Shown: positions 45,635 to 55,026, counted from the first letter of the stretch. The stretch: 57,565 bases of DNA from an uncultured Bacteroidales bacterium (GCA_903925275.1 CAIYES010000283.1:1-57565), one strand, 5' to 3'. Program-made: numbers and translations. Notes: generated by a model not told the origin, from the sequence alone.

Positions 45635-48600
45635 CTAATCCTTCAAACATCTCCCTGCAAATGCATTCGAACGGTTCGAGTAATAATCTGAAACACTGAA
45701 ATTCTGACGGTTCATCCCATGGGAGAGGGCTTTGATTATGCCAAATGAGTCTGATGACCAGAAGAAAGTTGCAAATCCCTGGTATTTCCAGGTCATGTTG
45801 CTGTAAACGAATCCGCTCTCAATGGCCCTGAACCCATTGATAATGGAATCCTGCAAAGGTTTCCCTGCAAGACCCTGGGTAATACTGGCATTGAAAAGGG
45901 TCATCCATTCAGCTTGCGTGGGGACATGCCAGCCCGGAGGACAAAGTCCCTGAGAGCCTGGAGTAGTATTGTAAGCCATTAGTTCATCCCACTGATAGAG
46001 TCCTCCGTAAAGAGTGCAGTTTGCAGCATTGTCGTTGTAACAATATTTTTCATTCAAACAATTGTCGGTTTGCGCCGTTCCACTATAAATGGTTTTTCCG
46101 TAATTCAGGTTTTTTCGCATCCAGCATTGGGTCCCGATCTGAATGGTGGGATAGACTTTATTATCCCGGATATCCGTCAGATTGTTTCCACAACTGAAAA
46201 TCGGAGCGGCCTGCACGATGATATTCCGGGTCATCAAAGCGCTGCAAGAATATGTATTGGTGTAGGCATAGGTGATTGTTTTGGTTCCTACACCAGCAAG
46301 GGAAGGAGTAAAAACTCCGGTACCGGAATTAACTCCCGGTCCTGAATAGGTTCCTCCTAATGGCAGTCCTCCTTTTAGAACAAAAGCTGCAGAATTGATG
46401 GTAGTGATGCTGTCGAAACACAAGGTAAAAGAGACCGACGGAGCAGCCAGGGCATTCATCACGATGGTGTTCGAGCTTACCGGGTTATTCGTGATGCAGG
46501 ACAGGCTGGAGTTCATCACGCACTGCACGATATCCCCCTGCAAGGGGATGTAAGAATAGGTGGTTGCATTGGTCCCTGCATTGACCCAGTTCACTTTCCA
46601 CTGGTATGATGGTGTGATTCCACCATTCGTGGGAAAGGCTGAACAACTGACCGTACTCCCCGAACAGAACGGGTTTGGAACGGCTGTAATGGATACCCCG
46701 GTAGCAAGATTATTGATCACGTTCATCGTTACCGTATTGCTTGTTGCCGGGTTATTCGTGGTGCAGGCAGTATAGGAAGAGGTAAGAACACAGCTTACCA
46801 CATCATGGTTCACCGGGATCCAGGTGAAGGTGGATAAGTTGGTCCCGGCATTGACGCCGTTCACCTTCCACTGGTAAAAGGGAGTTGATCCTTCATTGAC
46901 CGGGTATGCGGTACACATAACCGAAGTTCCCTGGCAAACCGTGTCCGATGACGCGGATATGGTCACCGACACTGTATAGTTCGGATTAACGGTCATAGTC
47001 ACCACATTGCTCGTGGCCGGATTATTCGTTACACAGGTCGTAAGCGAAGAGGTCATTACACAACTGACCTTGTCATTATTAACCGGGATGCAGGTGAAGG
47101 TTGATGAGTTTGTCCCGGCATTAACGCCGTTCACCTTCCACTGGTAACCCGGGGATAATCCTTCGTTAACCGGCAGGGCGGTAAACAACACAGTATTCCC
47201 GGCGCAGACGGGGTTTGGCGACGCGGATACCGTAAGACTTACCGGGTGGTTCTGATCCACCTGCATGATGACGGTGTTGCTGGTAGCGGGATTATTCGTA
47301 ACACAAACGGTAAGCGAAGAGGTCATCACGCAACTTACCTGGTCATTATTAACCGGGATGCAGGTGAAGGTGGATGAGTTGGTCCCGGCGTTGACGCCGT
47401 TCACCTTCCACTCGTAAACCGGTGATGATCCTTCATTGACGGGATGAGCGGTAAACAGGACTGGGGTTCCTGCGCATATCGGGTTAAAAGAGGATGTAAT
47501 GGTTACAGAAACCGGCTGCATGGGATTTACGATCATGGTGACGAAATTCGAGGTAGCCGGGTTATTGAAAACGCATATCGTGTTTGATGTTGTCAGAATA
47601 CAGTTCACTATGTCATTATTGACCGGGGGATAGGTAAACACAGAAGAATTTGTCCCGGCATCGACTCCGTTCACTTTCCATTGGTAGGAAGGAGAAGAAC
47701 CTCCGGAGGTTGGTGTTGCGGTAAACGTGACAGAAGTCCCTGAGCAAATATTATTCACCGATGCTGAAATGCTCACTTTTACTGAATCTCCCGGGTTTAC
47801 CGTGACCGGAAAATCCACCGCTGATCCACTACAGCTTCCTATCTTAGGAGTGATATGATAGGTTACGATCCCAGGTGTGGCAAGGGAATTTAGCAGTACC
47901 TGGTTAATGACCAGTCCTGAATCGGCAGAGAAACCGGTCACACTCCCCGTCGACAATGTGGCTGTCCAATGAAACATTGCTCCGGGTGGAATTGAAGTAA
48001 GCGAAATATTCGTTGATTCACCTGTACAGATTGTTTTTACAAGCGGCGGATTATTAGCCAATGCTGGTACAGAGGTAGTCGACAATTGCACAGTATCTCT
48101 TCCAATACAGCCATTTTGACTTGTAACAGCCACTTCATAGGTTCCTGCCTGCCCTGTTGTAAAAGTTTGGGCAGTGCCTACCGGAAGTCCGGAAATAAGG
48201 TCTTTCCATAAGTAGGCACTCCCTGTGCCGGAACCTGCGTCAAATGTCACCAAATCCCCGGTACAGATGGTCTGATCAGTGCCAAGGTTGGGTTGGGGAG
48301 TGGGATAGATCGTTAATGTTCGCCGTGTGGTGTCTGTTCGGTTATCGATGTGCCGGACATACAATTCAACCGTATAGGTTCCGGCGTTGGAATATGTATG
48401 CAAAGGATTTGGCAGCGTAGAGAAATTCGCGGGACCGGATAAGGGATCATCAAAATTCCATCGTATTGTATCGGGCTGGGGCCAGATGGAAGAAGTGAAG
48501 GTAACGGGTGCATGCGAACATAAATCATCAGGATAATGGATGATCGCATAATACCGTTGGACGAATTGAGGTAAACCATACGATGATTGCAAGCCTCCTA

Positions 48601-49843
48601 AAGGAACTGCACTTTTAATGAAATTACAACCCAATCCCTGAATTTCAGGATTTTGAATAACTCCTAAAGTGTCCTTATCACCCCTCGGATAAACAAGGTA
48701 TATTTTATTGTCCGGGCCAAGCTGCATTAATCCCTCATTTGTAAGATGGTTGTCAATCTGTATTTTACTTTGAATGAATTGAAGAGAATCAGTTTTAGTG
48801 GCATCATACTGGTAAAGATAGTAATACCAGTGAAGATAAAGATAATGTGAATCAACCGAAAATTCTGCGGATGGACAGTTTCCATTACCGATCTTTATTT
48901 TGAACATGGGATTTAACACGCCTGTCGAGGCATTGAACTGGCAATATTCAAGTGTATCCTTTATCAGGCATACAGCTTTTGTTCCATCCTGTGAGAATTT
49001 CATCATCATACCCGGGACATACTCTCCGGGAGTAAAAAGCAGATGTACACTGCTGTTTACAACAATAGGAACCGTAACCAATCCCGAGGAATTAACAAGA
49101 TAGGTCAGGTAAGTATTGTTTATATAATCCCTCACTGTGATCCAGACATCCCGGTTATTCCTGTGCCGCGTGCCTGTTAAGATCGCTCCCGTTTGAGCGG
49201 CTCCGGGCACCCCAATGCTCTGTTCACCGGCTGGGACATCACCTAATCCGCCGTCAAGGGTCATATCCACTACAGAATAGGTAAGACCATGAGGTGTAAG
49301 ATAACGTGGTGGCAATAATTCTTCATCCATCGTGAACACTAAATATTGGGTTTGACTGCCTGGTATTTGAACCGCAAGGTAGTTTTGTATTGTTTGCCAT
49401 CCGGTAAACAGAAAATAACCATTTGGCATCCTTACATGATTCCTGTTACAGATCACCCCGCCACTGTTTTCCGCACCGAGCCATATTCCGGCGTAAAACA
49501 ACAGGTTTCCCAGGGAGTCGGAAACTGTTGAGGAGGTGAATTTATCATCGAAGGAGGTAGCGCAATTCGTCAATGCAACAGGAGTGCCCGAATTGAATGT
49601 GACGCCGGCATGCATGCCGAAATACCAGTTGTTGAATTCTCCCTGGGAATAGGAAGTTAAAGACAAAACAAGACAGCTGATCAGTAGAATTACGCTTTTG
49701 AATATCTTACCGGTTCTTCTGATTGGGATCCGGGTTTTGTTCCCGATGAAGTTTTTACCTGGTCCTGAAAAGTCAACAGATTTTTCTCTCCGGTAAATAC
49801 CGGTAAAAAATACAAGAAAATCGTTGAAGATTTTAATCCTCAA
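45635..49843 (-). CDS. large secreted protein with PKD, five Ig-like repeats and a FISUMP domain
   Basis: A 1,402-residue protein. The signal peptide seems to be internal: 45 residues precede the hydrophobic stretch SVILLISCLVLSLTSYSQ, and the apparent start is a TTG at 49843, so the true start is uncertain. Then come an N-terminal domain (GEFNNWYFGMHAGVTFNSG), a PKD domain (residues about 450-530), a SprB/Ig-like stretch, five tandem Ig-like repeats of 88-90 residues (about 682-1130, each with YQWKVNGVNAGTN) and a C-terminal FISUMP domain (IQIGTQCWMRKNLNYG; LCPPGWHVPTQAEWM; AGRCLKD). A probable surface adhesin. No type IX sorting tail is seen. Confidence 0.82.
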   Translation of the reverse strand: MRIKIFNDFLVFFTGIYRREKSVDFSGPGKNFIGNKTRIPIRRTGKIFKSVILLISCLVLSLTSYSQGEFNNWYFGMHAGVTFNSGTPVALTNCATSFDDKFTSSTVSDSLGNLLFYAGIWLGAENSGGVICNRNHVRMPNGYFLFTGWQTIQNYLAVQIPGSQTQYLVFTMDEELLPPRYLTPHGLTYSVVDMTLDGGLGDVPAGEQSIGVPGAAQTGAILTGTRHRNNRDVWITVRDYINNTYLTYLVNSSGLVTVPIVVNSSVHLLFTPGEYVPGMMMKFSQDGTKAVCLIKDTLEYCQFNASTGVLNPMFKIKIGNGNCPSAEFSVDSHYLYLHWYYYLYQYDATKTDSLQFIQSKIQIDNHLTNEGLMQLGPDNKIYLVYPRGDKDTLGVIQNPEIQGLGCNFIKSAVPLGGLQSSYGLPQFVQRYYAIIHYPDDLCSHAPVTFTSSIWPQPDTIRWNFDDPLSGPANFSTLPNPLHTYSNAGTYTVELYVRHIDNRTDTTRRTLTIYPTPQPNLGTDQTICTGDLVTFDAGSGTGSAYLWKDLISGLPVGTAQTFTTGQAGTYEVAVTSQNGCIGRDTVQLSTTSVPALANNPPLVKTICTGESTNISLTSIPPGAMFHWTATLSTGSVTGFSADSGLVINQVLLNSLATPGIVTYHITPKIGSCSGSAVDFPVTVNPGDSVKVSISASVNNICSGTSVTFTATPTSGGSSPSYQWKVNGVDAGTNSSVFTYPPVNNDIVNCILTTSNTICVFNNPATSNFVTMIVNPMQPVSVTITSSFNPICAGTPVLFTAHPVNEGSSPVYEWKVNGVNAGTNSSTFTCIPVNNDQVSCVMTSSLTVCVTNNPATSNTVIMQVDQNHPVSLTVSASPNPVCAGNTVLFTALPVNEGLSPGYQWKVNGVNAGTNSSTFTCIPVNNDKVSCVMTSSLTTCVTNNPATSNVVTMTVNPNYTVSVTISASSDTVCQGTSVMCTAYPVNEGSTPFYQWKVNGVNAGTNLSTFTWIPVNHDVVSCVLTSSYTACTTNNPATSNTVTMNVINNLATGVSITAVPNPFCSGSTVSCSAFPTNGGITPSYQWKVNWVNAGTNATTYSYIPLQGDIVQCVMNSSLSCITNNPVSSNTIVMNALAAPSVSFTLCFDSITTINSAAFVLKGGLPLGGTYSGPGVNSGTGVFTPSLAGVGTKTITYAYTNTYSCSALMTRNIIVQAAPIFSCGNNLTDIRDNKVYPTIQIGTQCWMRKNLNYGKTIYSGTAQTDNCLNEKYCYNDNAANCTLYGGLYQWDELMAYNTTPGSQGLCPPGWHVPTQAEWMTLFNASITQGLAGKPLQDSIINGFRAIESGFVYSNMTWKYQGFATFFWSSDSFGIIKALSHGMNRQNFSVSDYYSNRSNAFAGRCLKD
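46455..47797 (-). repeat. five tandem Ig-like repeat modules (about 267 bp each)
   Basis: DNA encoding five consecutive 88-90 residue modules of the surface protein. Shared text includes TCTPVNNDxVSCVMTSS-like and NNPATSNxVTM segments; modules 2 and 3 are nearly identical (TFTCIPVNNDQVSCVMTSSL and TFTCIPVNNDKVSCVMTSSL), which points to recent duplication. Confidence 0.9.
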
Positions 49844-50181
49844 AATATAAAGACATCAAGGCAATAAGATCGTTGCCCTGCAACAGACAAAGTTACATCA
49901 TTTCTCATCAAAGTATTCTCCTTTCTCCTGAACCGATTCATTCTTTCTCGCTTAGCTGTTATTACGGGAATCTCAATGAGACCAGGTGAAATAATCAATG
50001 GCAATTACCCCGCGAAAGCTCCTGACCGTTGTCTGAAATGAGAATAAAAGTTCCTGATTTATTCCTGGATTTCAGGATTTTAAATACACTTAATCCCTGC
50101 AAATTTCAAATTTTGCAACTTCTCTTCAAATTCGCTGTTTGCCGTTTCTTGTTTTTGAAAATTGTGCCGAAAAATATATTA
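49844..50181. other. intergenic region between the surface protein and the MacB-type operon
   Basis: About 340 bases without a gene. It holds a possible minus-strand promoter element TAACTTTG at 49888-49895 (about 45 bases before the surface-protein start), and otherwise AT-rich sequence with a small palindrome CCTGGATTTCAGG at about 50065-50079. No RNA gene is recognised. Confidence 0.45.
49888..49895 (-). promoter_or_regulatory. possible promoter element of the surface protein
   Basis: TAACTTTG on the minus strand matches TAnnTTTG. A TTTG lies only 13 bases further upstream, closer than the usual spacing. Confidence 0.4.
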
Positions 50182-51402
50182 TCACTCATACCGCAACGCA
50201 TCAATCGGATTGAGCCCGGCAGCTTTGCGGGCCGGATACCATCCGAAAAAGATCCCAATGGCTGAAGAGAAAATGAACGACATAAGGATGGACTGAATCG
50301 TGATGGTGACAGGCCAGTTGAGGATGTTGACGATCAATTGTGAAACCAGCACACCAAGCGTTACTCCGATAAATCCGCCAAGAAGGCTGATAAGTAAAGC
50401 TTCAATAAGAAACTGAAGAAGGACATCGCGGCCACGGGCGCCTACGCTCATGCGGATTCCGATCTCACGGGTGCGCTCGGTTACCGAAACCAGCATGATA
50501 TTCATGATCCCAATACCTCCTACAAGCAGCGAAATACTTGCAATGGTAGCCAAAAGAATGGTGAGTATGCCGGAGGTTGCAGTAGCTGCACTTGCGATAT
50601 CGGTTTGCGTACGAATGGTGAAATCGGGATCTTCCGAGGGCCCAAGGTTATGCTTGGCTTTCAGCACATCTGTAATTTCCTGCGAAGCAGCAGGGATTTG
50701 CGGTTCGGTTTTGGCAGATGCCAGCATGCTCTGAATGAATGTTATGGCCATTATCCTTTTCTGAACAGTACTGAAAGGAGCGATCACCATATCATCCTGA
50801 TCCTGCCCGAAGGCATTCTGTCCCTTTTTCTCGGTAATTCCGATAATTTTAAAAGGAATTTTATTGATGCGGATGAAGCTGCCCACCGGATCGGCGTTTG
50901 CCCCGAAAAGGTTGGTAACGACAGTTTGTCCGATAACACATACTTTTGTGGCGCTTCGGTCGTCGCTCATCGTGAAAAGATTGCCGCTCATCAGTTTCAG
51001 GTTGCGGATTTCGAAGTAATTCGGATAAACACCATAAACCGATGTCCGCCAGTTCATGTTGCCATTTACCAATTGTCCGCTGCTGCGTACCTGGGGGGTT
51101 ATGTAAGCCACCGAAGGACAGCGCTCGGCGATGGCCGTGACGTCTTCCAGGGTCATTTTTTGGGACGATCCTGCCTCCATACGCACGCCACCGGAACTAC
51201 TTGCCTGCGGAAAGATCATCAGCACGTTGGTTCCCAGTGTGGAAATCTGTGCCTGGATGCTCTGCTTCGATCCCTGGCCGATGGCTAACATGGCTATGAC
51301 CGAAGCCACCCCGATGATAATGCCCAGCATGGTGAGAAAAGTTCTCATCTTGTTTTTGGCCAACGAACGCAAGGCCGCTATTAACAGATTTTTCAGCTTC
51401 AT
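50182..51402 (-). CDS. MacB-type ABC transporter permease
   Basis: A 406-residue permease of the MacB/FtsX class. It has an N-terminal helix (MRTFLTMLGIIIGVASVIAMLAIG), a periplasmic domain of about 220 residues (GTNVLMIFPQ; RSATKVCVIGQTVVTNLFG) and three C-terminal helices (LLVGGIGIMNIMLVSVTERTREIGIRMSVGARG; ALLISLLGGFIGVTLGVLV). It transfers substrates from the periplasm through the adaptor and TolC partners. It overlaps the ATPase stop by four bases. Confidence 0.92.
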   Translation of the reverse strand: MKLKNLLIAALRSLAKNKMRTFLTMLGIIIGVASVIAMLAIGQGSKQSIQAQISTLGTNVLMIFPQASSSGGVRMEAGSSQKMTLEDVTAIAERCPSVAYITPQVRSSGQLVNGNMNWRTSVYGVYPNYFEIRNLKLMSGNLFTMSDDRSATKVCVIGQTVVTNLFGANADPVGSFIRINKIPFKIIGITEKKGQNAFGQDQDDMVIAPFSTVQKRIMAITFIQSMLASAKTEPQIPAASQEITDVLKAKHNLGPSEDPDFTIRTQTDIASAATATSGILTILLATIASISLLVGGIGIMNIMLVSVTERTREIGIRMSVGARGRDVLLQFLIEALLISLLGGFIGVTLGVLVSQLIVNILNWPVTITIQSILMSFIFSSAIGIFFGWYPARKAAGLNPIDALRYE

Positions 51403-52154
51403 CCTTCATCCTCCTCTACTATAACCGGCATATTTGATAATTCTTCCCGGGCATTCCTGTAATTTTCCAGCGCTAACACTTTGATAATTTTTCCATCGCG
51501 GAAGGTGATGTTGCGTTTGGTGAAGGCCGCGATATCGGCCTCATGGGTCACAATCACAACCGTGATGCCCTGTTGGTTCAGTTTCTGAAAAATGGCCATT
51601 ACCTCAAGGCTTGTGCGGGTGTCGAGGTTACCGGTAGGCTCATCGGCCAGGATCACGACAGGATCATTTACCAGCGAACGTGCAATGGCCACACGCTGCT
51701 GCTCGCCTCCTGAGAGCTGGTTCGGAAAATGGTGGGCACGGTCGGCGAGGCCAACGGCTTCGAGGGCATTCAGTGAACGCTCGCGCATCTCCCTGGAGGT
51801 GATCTTTTTGTTGTACATCAGGGGCAATTCCACATTTTCCAGCGCTGATGTCCGCGACAGCAAATTGAATGACTGAAAAACAAAACCTATTTTCCGGTTC
51901 CGCAGATTTGCAAGCTGGTCTTTGGTAAGACTGCTCACATCCACGTCGTCGAGCAGGTACTGCCCCCGTGTCGGGACGTCGAGACAACCAATAATATTCA
52001 TAAAGGTCGACTTTCCCGATCCGCTTTTACCCAGGATGGCTACAAAATCATCCTTCGAGATGTCGGCATTCACCCCCCGCAGGGCATGAACCTCCACATC
52101 CCCCATTTTATAAATCTTTACCAGTGCCTTGACTGAAATAATTGCCTTGTTCAT
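51399..52154 (-). CDS. MacB/LolD-type ABC transporter ATP-binding protein
   Basis: A 251-residue ATPase. Walker A is GKSGSGKST, the signature [15 protein letters not shown], Walker [13 protein letters not shown], and the switch His in VTHEAD. The start is the ATG at 52152-52154, one base after the adaptor stop (52156-52158); an upstream reading would overlap the adaptor gene. It powers the MacB-like permease encoded next. Confidence 0.93.
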   Translation of the reverse strand: MNKAIISVKALVKIYKMGDVEVHALRGVNADISKDDFVAILGKSGSGKSTFMNIIGCLDVPTRGQYLLDDVDVSSLTKDQLANLRNRKIGFVFQSFNLLSRTSALENVELPLMYNKKITSREMRERSLNALEAVGLADRAHHFPNQLSGGEQQRVAIARSLVNDPVVILADEPTGNLDTRTSLEVMAIFQKLNQQGITVVIVTHEADIAAFTKRNITFRDGKIIKVLALENYRNAREELSNMPVIVEEDEG

Positions 52155-52155
52155 A

Positions 52156-53517
52156 TTAACGCCCCCCTCTGCCACTGGCGCCACCTCTTTGCATCTGCGG
52201 CGCAAACGGATTTTGTTGCTGCTGAGTAGTCTGGGTTCCTTGTGCCGTAGTCATACTGAGCACGACCTCCTCTCCTTCCTCAATTTTGCCGCGAACTTCG
52301 GTATTCAACCCATCGGTTACACCCGATCTCACCCGGCGTGGCTTAATGGAGTCGCCTGCTTTGACCCAGATCATACCAAAATTTCCCCGCCGCTGATGAT
52401 CCCCTCCTCCGCGTGAACCCTGCATGGCACCTGCGTTTCCACCACCCATCATACCTTCTGCCATTCCTCCGCCCATTCTCCCCGACATACCCCCCTGGCC
52501 TGCTGATCCGCCTGAACCAATGCGTCCGCCTTCTTTTGCCCATTTTTCCCGTTTCTTTTTTATCGAATCGGGCAGGTTTTTCATCATCGCATCGATATAT
52601 TCCTGGGGTGGATTGAATCGCAATGCCGTAGCCGGCACTTTTAAAATATCCTTCACCTCCTGTATCATCACCGTGATGTTAGCGGTCATCCCGGGCAACA
52701 ATTTAAGGTCGGGATTTGGAACATCAATGATCACGGTATAGTTAACCACATTCTGGGTAACCACCGGCTGAAGCCGAACCTGTCGGACGGTTCCGTCGAA
52801 AGTCATATCGGGGTAAGCGTCCACTGTAAATTTTACCGTCTGACCTACCTGGATCTTTCCGATATCACCCTCGTCGATGTTAGCCTGCACCTGCATCTTT
52901 GTAAGGTCGTTGGCAATAGTGAACATGGTTGGTGTGCTGAAGCTGGCCGCTACCGTTTGTCCGACATCCACGGCGCGCGAAACCACCACCCCCGAAATAG
53001 GTGCGATGATGGTGGCATACCGCAGGTTGATCTTTGAACGGCTCAGCGCCGACTGGGCTGAAATCGCATTGGCCACAGCCGTTTCATACGTTGTCAGCGC
53101 GAGATCATAATCAGCCTGGGCAAGAACCTTTTGCTCAAATAAAACCTTTGTGCGGTCGTAATCCCGTTTCGACTGGTTTACCTGAATTTCAGACTTCTTC
53201 AATGAAGCTTTTGCATCATCTACTGCCTGCGCCAGCAAGGTGGTATCAAGCACGGCGATGACTTGTCCCTCCTTGACCACAGAGTTAAAATCCACATATA
53301 TTTTTTTGATGATCCCCGAAACCTGGGTGCCAACCTGTACGGTTGTGACAGCCTGCAATGTTCCGCTTGCCCTCACTGTTACCTGAAGATCGCCCTTTTC
53401 CACCTTGGCAGTCCGCCATTCAATAGCTGCCGTCTTTTTCTTCCCAAAAATCAGCCATCCTGCAACCACGGCAATAACCACCACCACGACAATAATAATC
53501 CAATATGCCTTTTTCAT
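52156..53517 (-). CDS. MacA/HlyD-type efflux adaptor with Gly/Met-rich insert
   Basis: A 453-residue membrane-fusion protein: one N-terminal helix (WIIIVVVVIAVVAGWLIF), lipoyl half (SGTLQAVTTVQVGTQVSGIIKKIYVDFNS), coiled-coil hairpin (about 100-175), then beta-barrel segments (ATIIAPISGVVVSRAVDVGQTVAASF). Unlike normal MacA (about 370 residues), it has a low-complexity insert of about 50 residues (about 325-378) rich in Gly, Met and Ser (GGMSGRMGGGMAEGMMGGG) and another Gln/Gly/Arg-rich tail (TQQQQNPFAPQMQRGGASGR). It joins the ABC permease to TolC. Confidence 0.9.
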   Translation of the reverse strand: MKKAYWIIIVVVVVIAVVAGWLIFGKKKTAAIEWRTAKVEKGDLQVTVRASGTLQAVTTVQVGTQVSGIIKKIYVDFNSVVKEGQVIAVLDTTLLAQAVDDAKASLKKSEIQVNQSKRDYDRTKVLFEQKVLAQADYDLALTTYETAVANAISAQSALSRSKINLRYATIIAPISGVVVSRAVDVGQTVAASFSTPTMFTIANDLTKMQVQANIDEGDIGKIQVGQTVKFTVDAYPDMTFDGTVRQVRLQPVVTQNVVNYTVIIDVPNPDLKLLPGMTANITVMIQEVKDILKVPATALRFNPPQEYIDAMMKNLPDSIKKKREKWAKEGGRIGSGGSAGQGGMSGRMGGGMAEGMMGGGNAGAMQGSRGGGDHQRRGNFGMIWVKAGDSIKPRRVRSGVTDGLNTEVRGKIEEGEEVVLSMTTAQGTQTTQQQQNPFAPQMQRGGASGRGGR

Positions 53518-53519
53518 TG

Positions 53520-53587
53520 TAATTTGTTATTTGTTATTTGTCACTTGTCACTTGTCACTTGTCATTTGTCATTTGTCACTTGTCATT
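53520..53587 (-). repeat. TGACAAATGACAAG tandem array between tolC and the adaptor gene
   Basis: About nine 7-base units. In the gene sense they read ATGACAAGTGACAAATGAC, ending AACAAATAACAAATTACA directly before the adaptor ATG. It begins 16 bases after the tolC stop and ends at the next start codon, so it replaces the usual leader. Same orientation as at 20026 and 33228. Confidence 0.92.
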
Positions 53588-53603
53588 TTTACTATCGTCT
53601 AAT

Positions 53604-54947
53604 CTAAAACGCAATGGCCTTCCCCTGGTAAAAATCCAGGATCTTCCGAATAAATATTGAATTGTATTTCGATTGAATCAGGCTTGATTGTGACTGTGCG
53701 AAATTCTTTTTCTGGACCAGAAAATCGGTTGCACTCATTGCCCCGACCGTATATTTGATTTCTGCGTTTTTATACACCGCCTCCACTGCGGCAAGCTGTT
53801 GTTTTGTTGCTTCAAGTTTTTTAACAGAAGCATGCAAATCCATATAGGTTTGCTCGATGGTTTTCCGCAGCAGGTTCCGGGTATTCTGCTCATTCAACTG
53901 GGTGGAGAGCAGGTTGATTCTGGCTTTTTCGATCCTGCTTTTAACCTGGCGGTTGCTGTAAATCGGGATCGAAATACCCATTGAAAATGACTGCCCCAGG
54001 TTGTCCCACATTTGCTGATAAAAAGGATATCCTTCCGGGTTCACGCTACTGCCCTTTTTCCGGCTCGAGGCATAATTTGAATTCATGTTGGCGCCAAGGT
54101 TCACCCGCGGCCAATAGGCGCCCTGGGCGACTTTCAGGGCCATCGTCGACGCATTTGTTTGCAGGGAGGCACCGGTAATCTGTGGTTGTGCGGCAAGAGA
54201 TTTCTGGTAAATTTCCTCATTGGTCAGCAAAACACCGGTCAACGTTTCATCCATGGCAGGAACAACAATATCAAAACTATCGGTAACCGGGATATCCATC
54301 AATTGCATCAGGTTCACTTTATCCAGGTCGAGCTTATTTTGGGCATTGATTACCGAAAGGTTATCGGTTGCCAGTTGCGATTTCATCTGCAGCAGGTCGC
54401 TTTCCGGCGATTTTCCAGCATTCACCATTTTTTCGGCACGTACGACGTCCGCAGCAGATGACTCTTCCAGATTTTTCGCTGCAATAAGGATTTCATTATC
54501 CAATAAGACCTGGAGGTACCCGTTTGTGATGTCAATGGTTACATCATTTTTCACCTTTTCAATGTTGTACTGTCCTGCCTGCACATTCAGGCGATATTGC
54601 CGGATGGTATTGGTGTTTTGCAACCCGTTGAAAAGATTATAACTTCCGCTGATACCCATGTTGGTTGAGTGATACCCTTCGGTAACAAATGAGTTGGTGG
54701 TCGGATCAACATTTTTGCCAATGTTAACCGCTTCGTTGGCATTCGCACTGACACTGGGAATACGGTTTGCTTTTGACTGAGCGAGGTCGACTTTGTTGAT
54801 CTCGTTGCTCAAACGGCTTTGGTTAACCGATATGTTACGTTGCAGCGCAGTATCGAGGCATTGTTGAAAAGTCCAGGATTTTGTCTGGGCGTCTGCCAGT
54901 CCCGAAGCAAGAAACATTGTAATAAAAAGCCAGGTTATTCTGTTCAT
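53604..54947 (-). CDS. TolC family outer-membrane efflux protein
   Basis: A 447-residue channel protein. The signal peptide is TWLFITMFLASGLADA; RNISVNQSRLSNEINKVDLAQSKANRIPSVSANANEAVNIG and the later NLGQSFSMGISIPIYSNRQVKSRIEKARINLL are typical long-helix and strand segments of TolC. It would form the outer-membrane exit for the MacA/ABC/MacB set encoded downstream. It lies 80 bases after the LytTR regulator. Confidence 0.92.
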   Translation of the reverse strand: MNRITWLFITMFLASGLADAQTKSWTFQQCLDTALQRNISVNQSRLSNEINKVDLAQSKANRIPSVSANANEAVNIGKNVDPTTNSFVTEGYHSTNMGISGSYNLFNGLQNTNTIRQYRLNVQAGQYNIEKVKNDVTIDITNGYLQVLLDNEILIAAKNLEESSAADVVRAEKMVNAGKSPESDLLQMKSQLATDNLSVINAQNKLDLDKVNLMQLMDIPVTDSFDIVVPAMDETLTGVLLTNEEIYQKSLAAQPQITGASLQTNASTMALKVAQGAYWPRVNLGANMNSNYASSRKKGSSVNPEGYPFYQQMWDNLGQSFSMGISIPIYSNRQVKSRIEKARINLLSTQLNEQNTRNLLRKTIEQTYMDLHASVKKLEATKQQLAAVEAVYKNAEIKYTVGAMSATDFLVQKKNFAQSQSSLIQSKYNSIFIRKILDFYQGKAIAF

Positions 54948-54974
54948 ATATTCATGTTTTTTTAGCCCTGAACT

Positions 54975-55021
54975 TCACCCCCCGTCCCCCTCTCCCCAGG
55001 GAGAGGGGGTGCGGGGGGTGA
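54975..55021. repeat. GC-rich near-perfect hairpin between lytTR and tolC
   Basis: A stem of about 22 pairs, nearly all C on one side and G on the other (TCACCCCCCGTCCCCCTCTC and its partner GGGAGAGGGGGTGCGGGGGG), with a loop of about two bases. It is much richer in GC than its surroundings. No T-run follows in either direction, so it looks like a dispersed palindromic element and not a standard terminator. Confidence 0.75.
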
Positions 55022-55026
55022 GGCAT

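Noticed and set aside
50605-51288. A 227-residue plus-strand reading opposite the MacB-type permease
   Set aside because: A shadow of the permease gene; no recognisable protein features.
54975-55021. Intrinsic terminator
   Set aside because: No T-run follows on either strand; on the minus strand the bases after it are A-rich.
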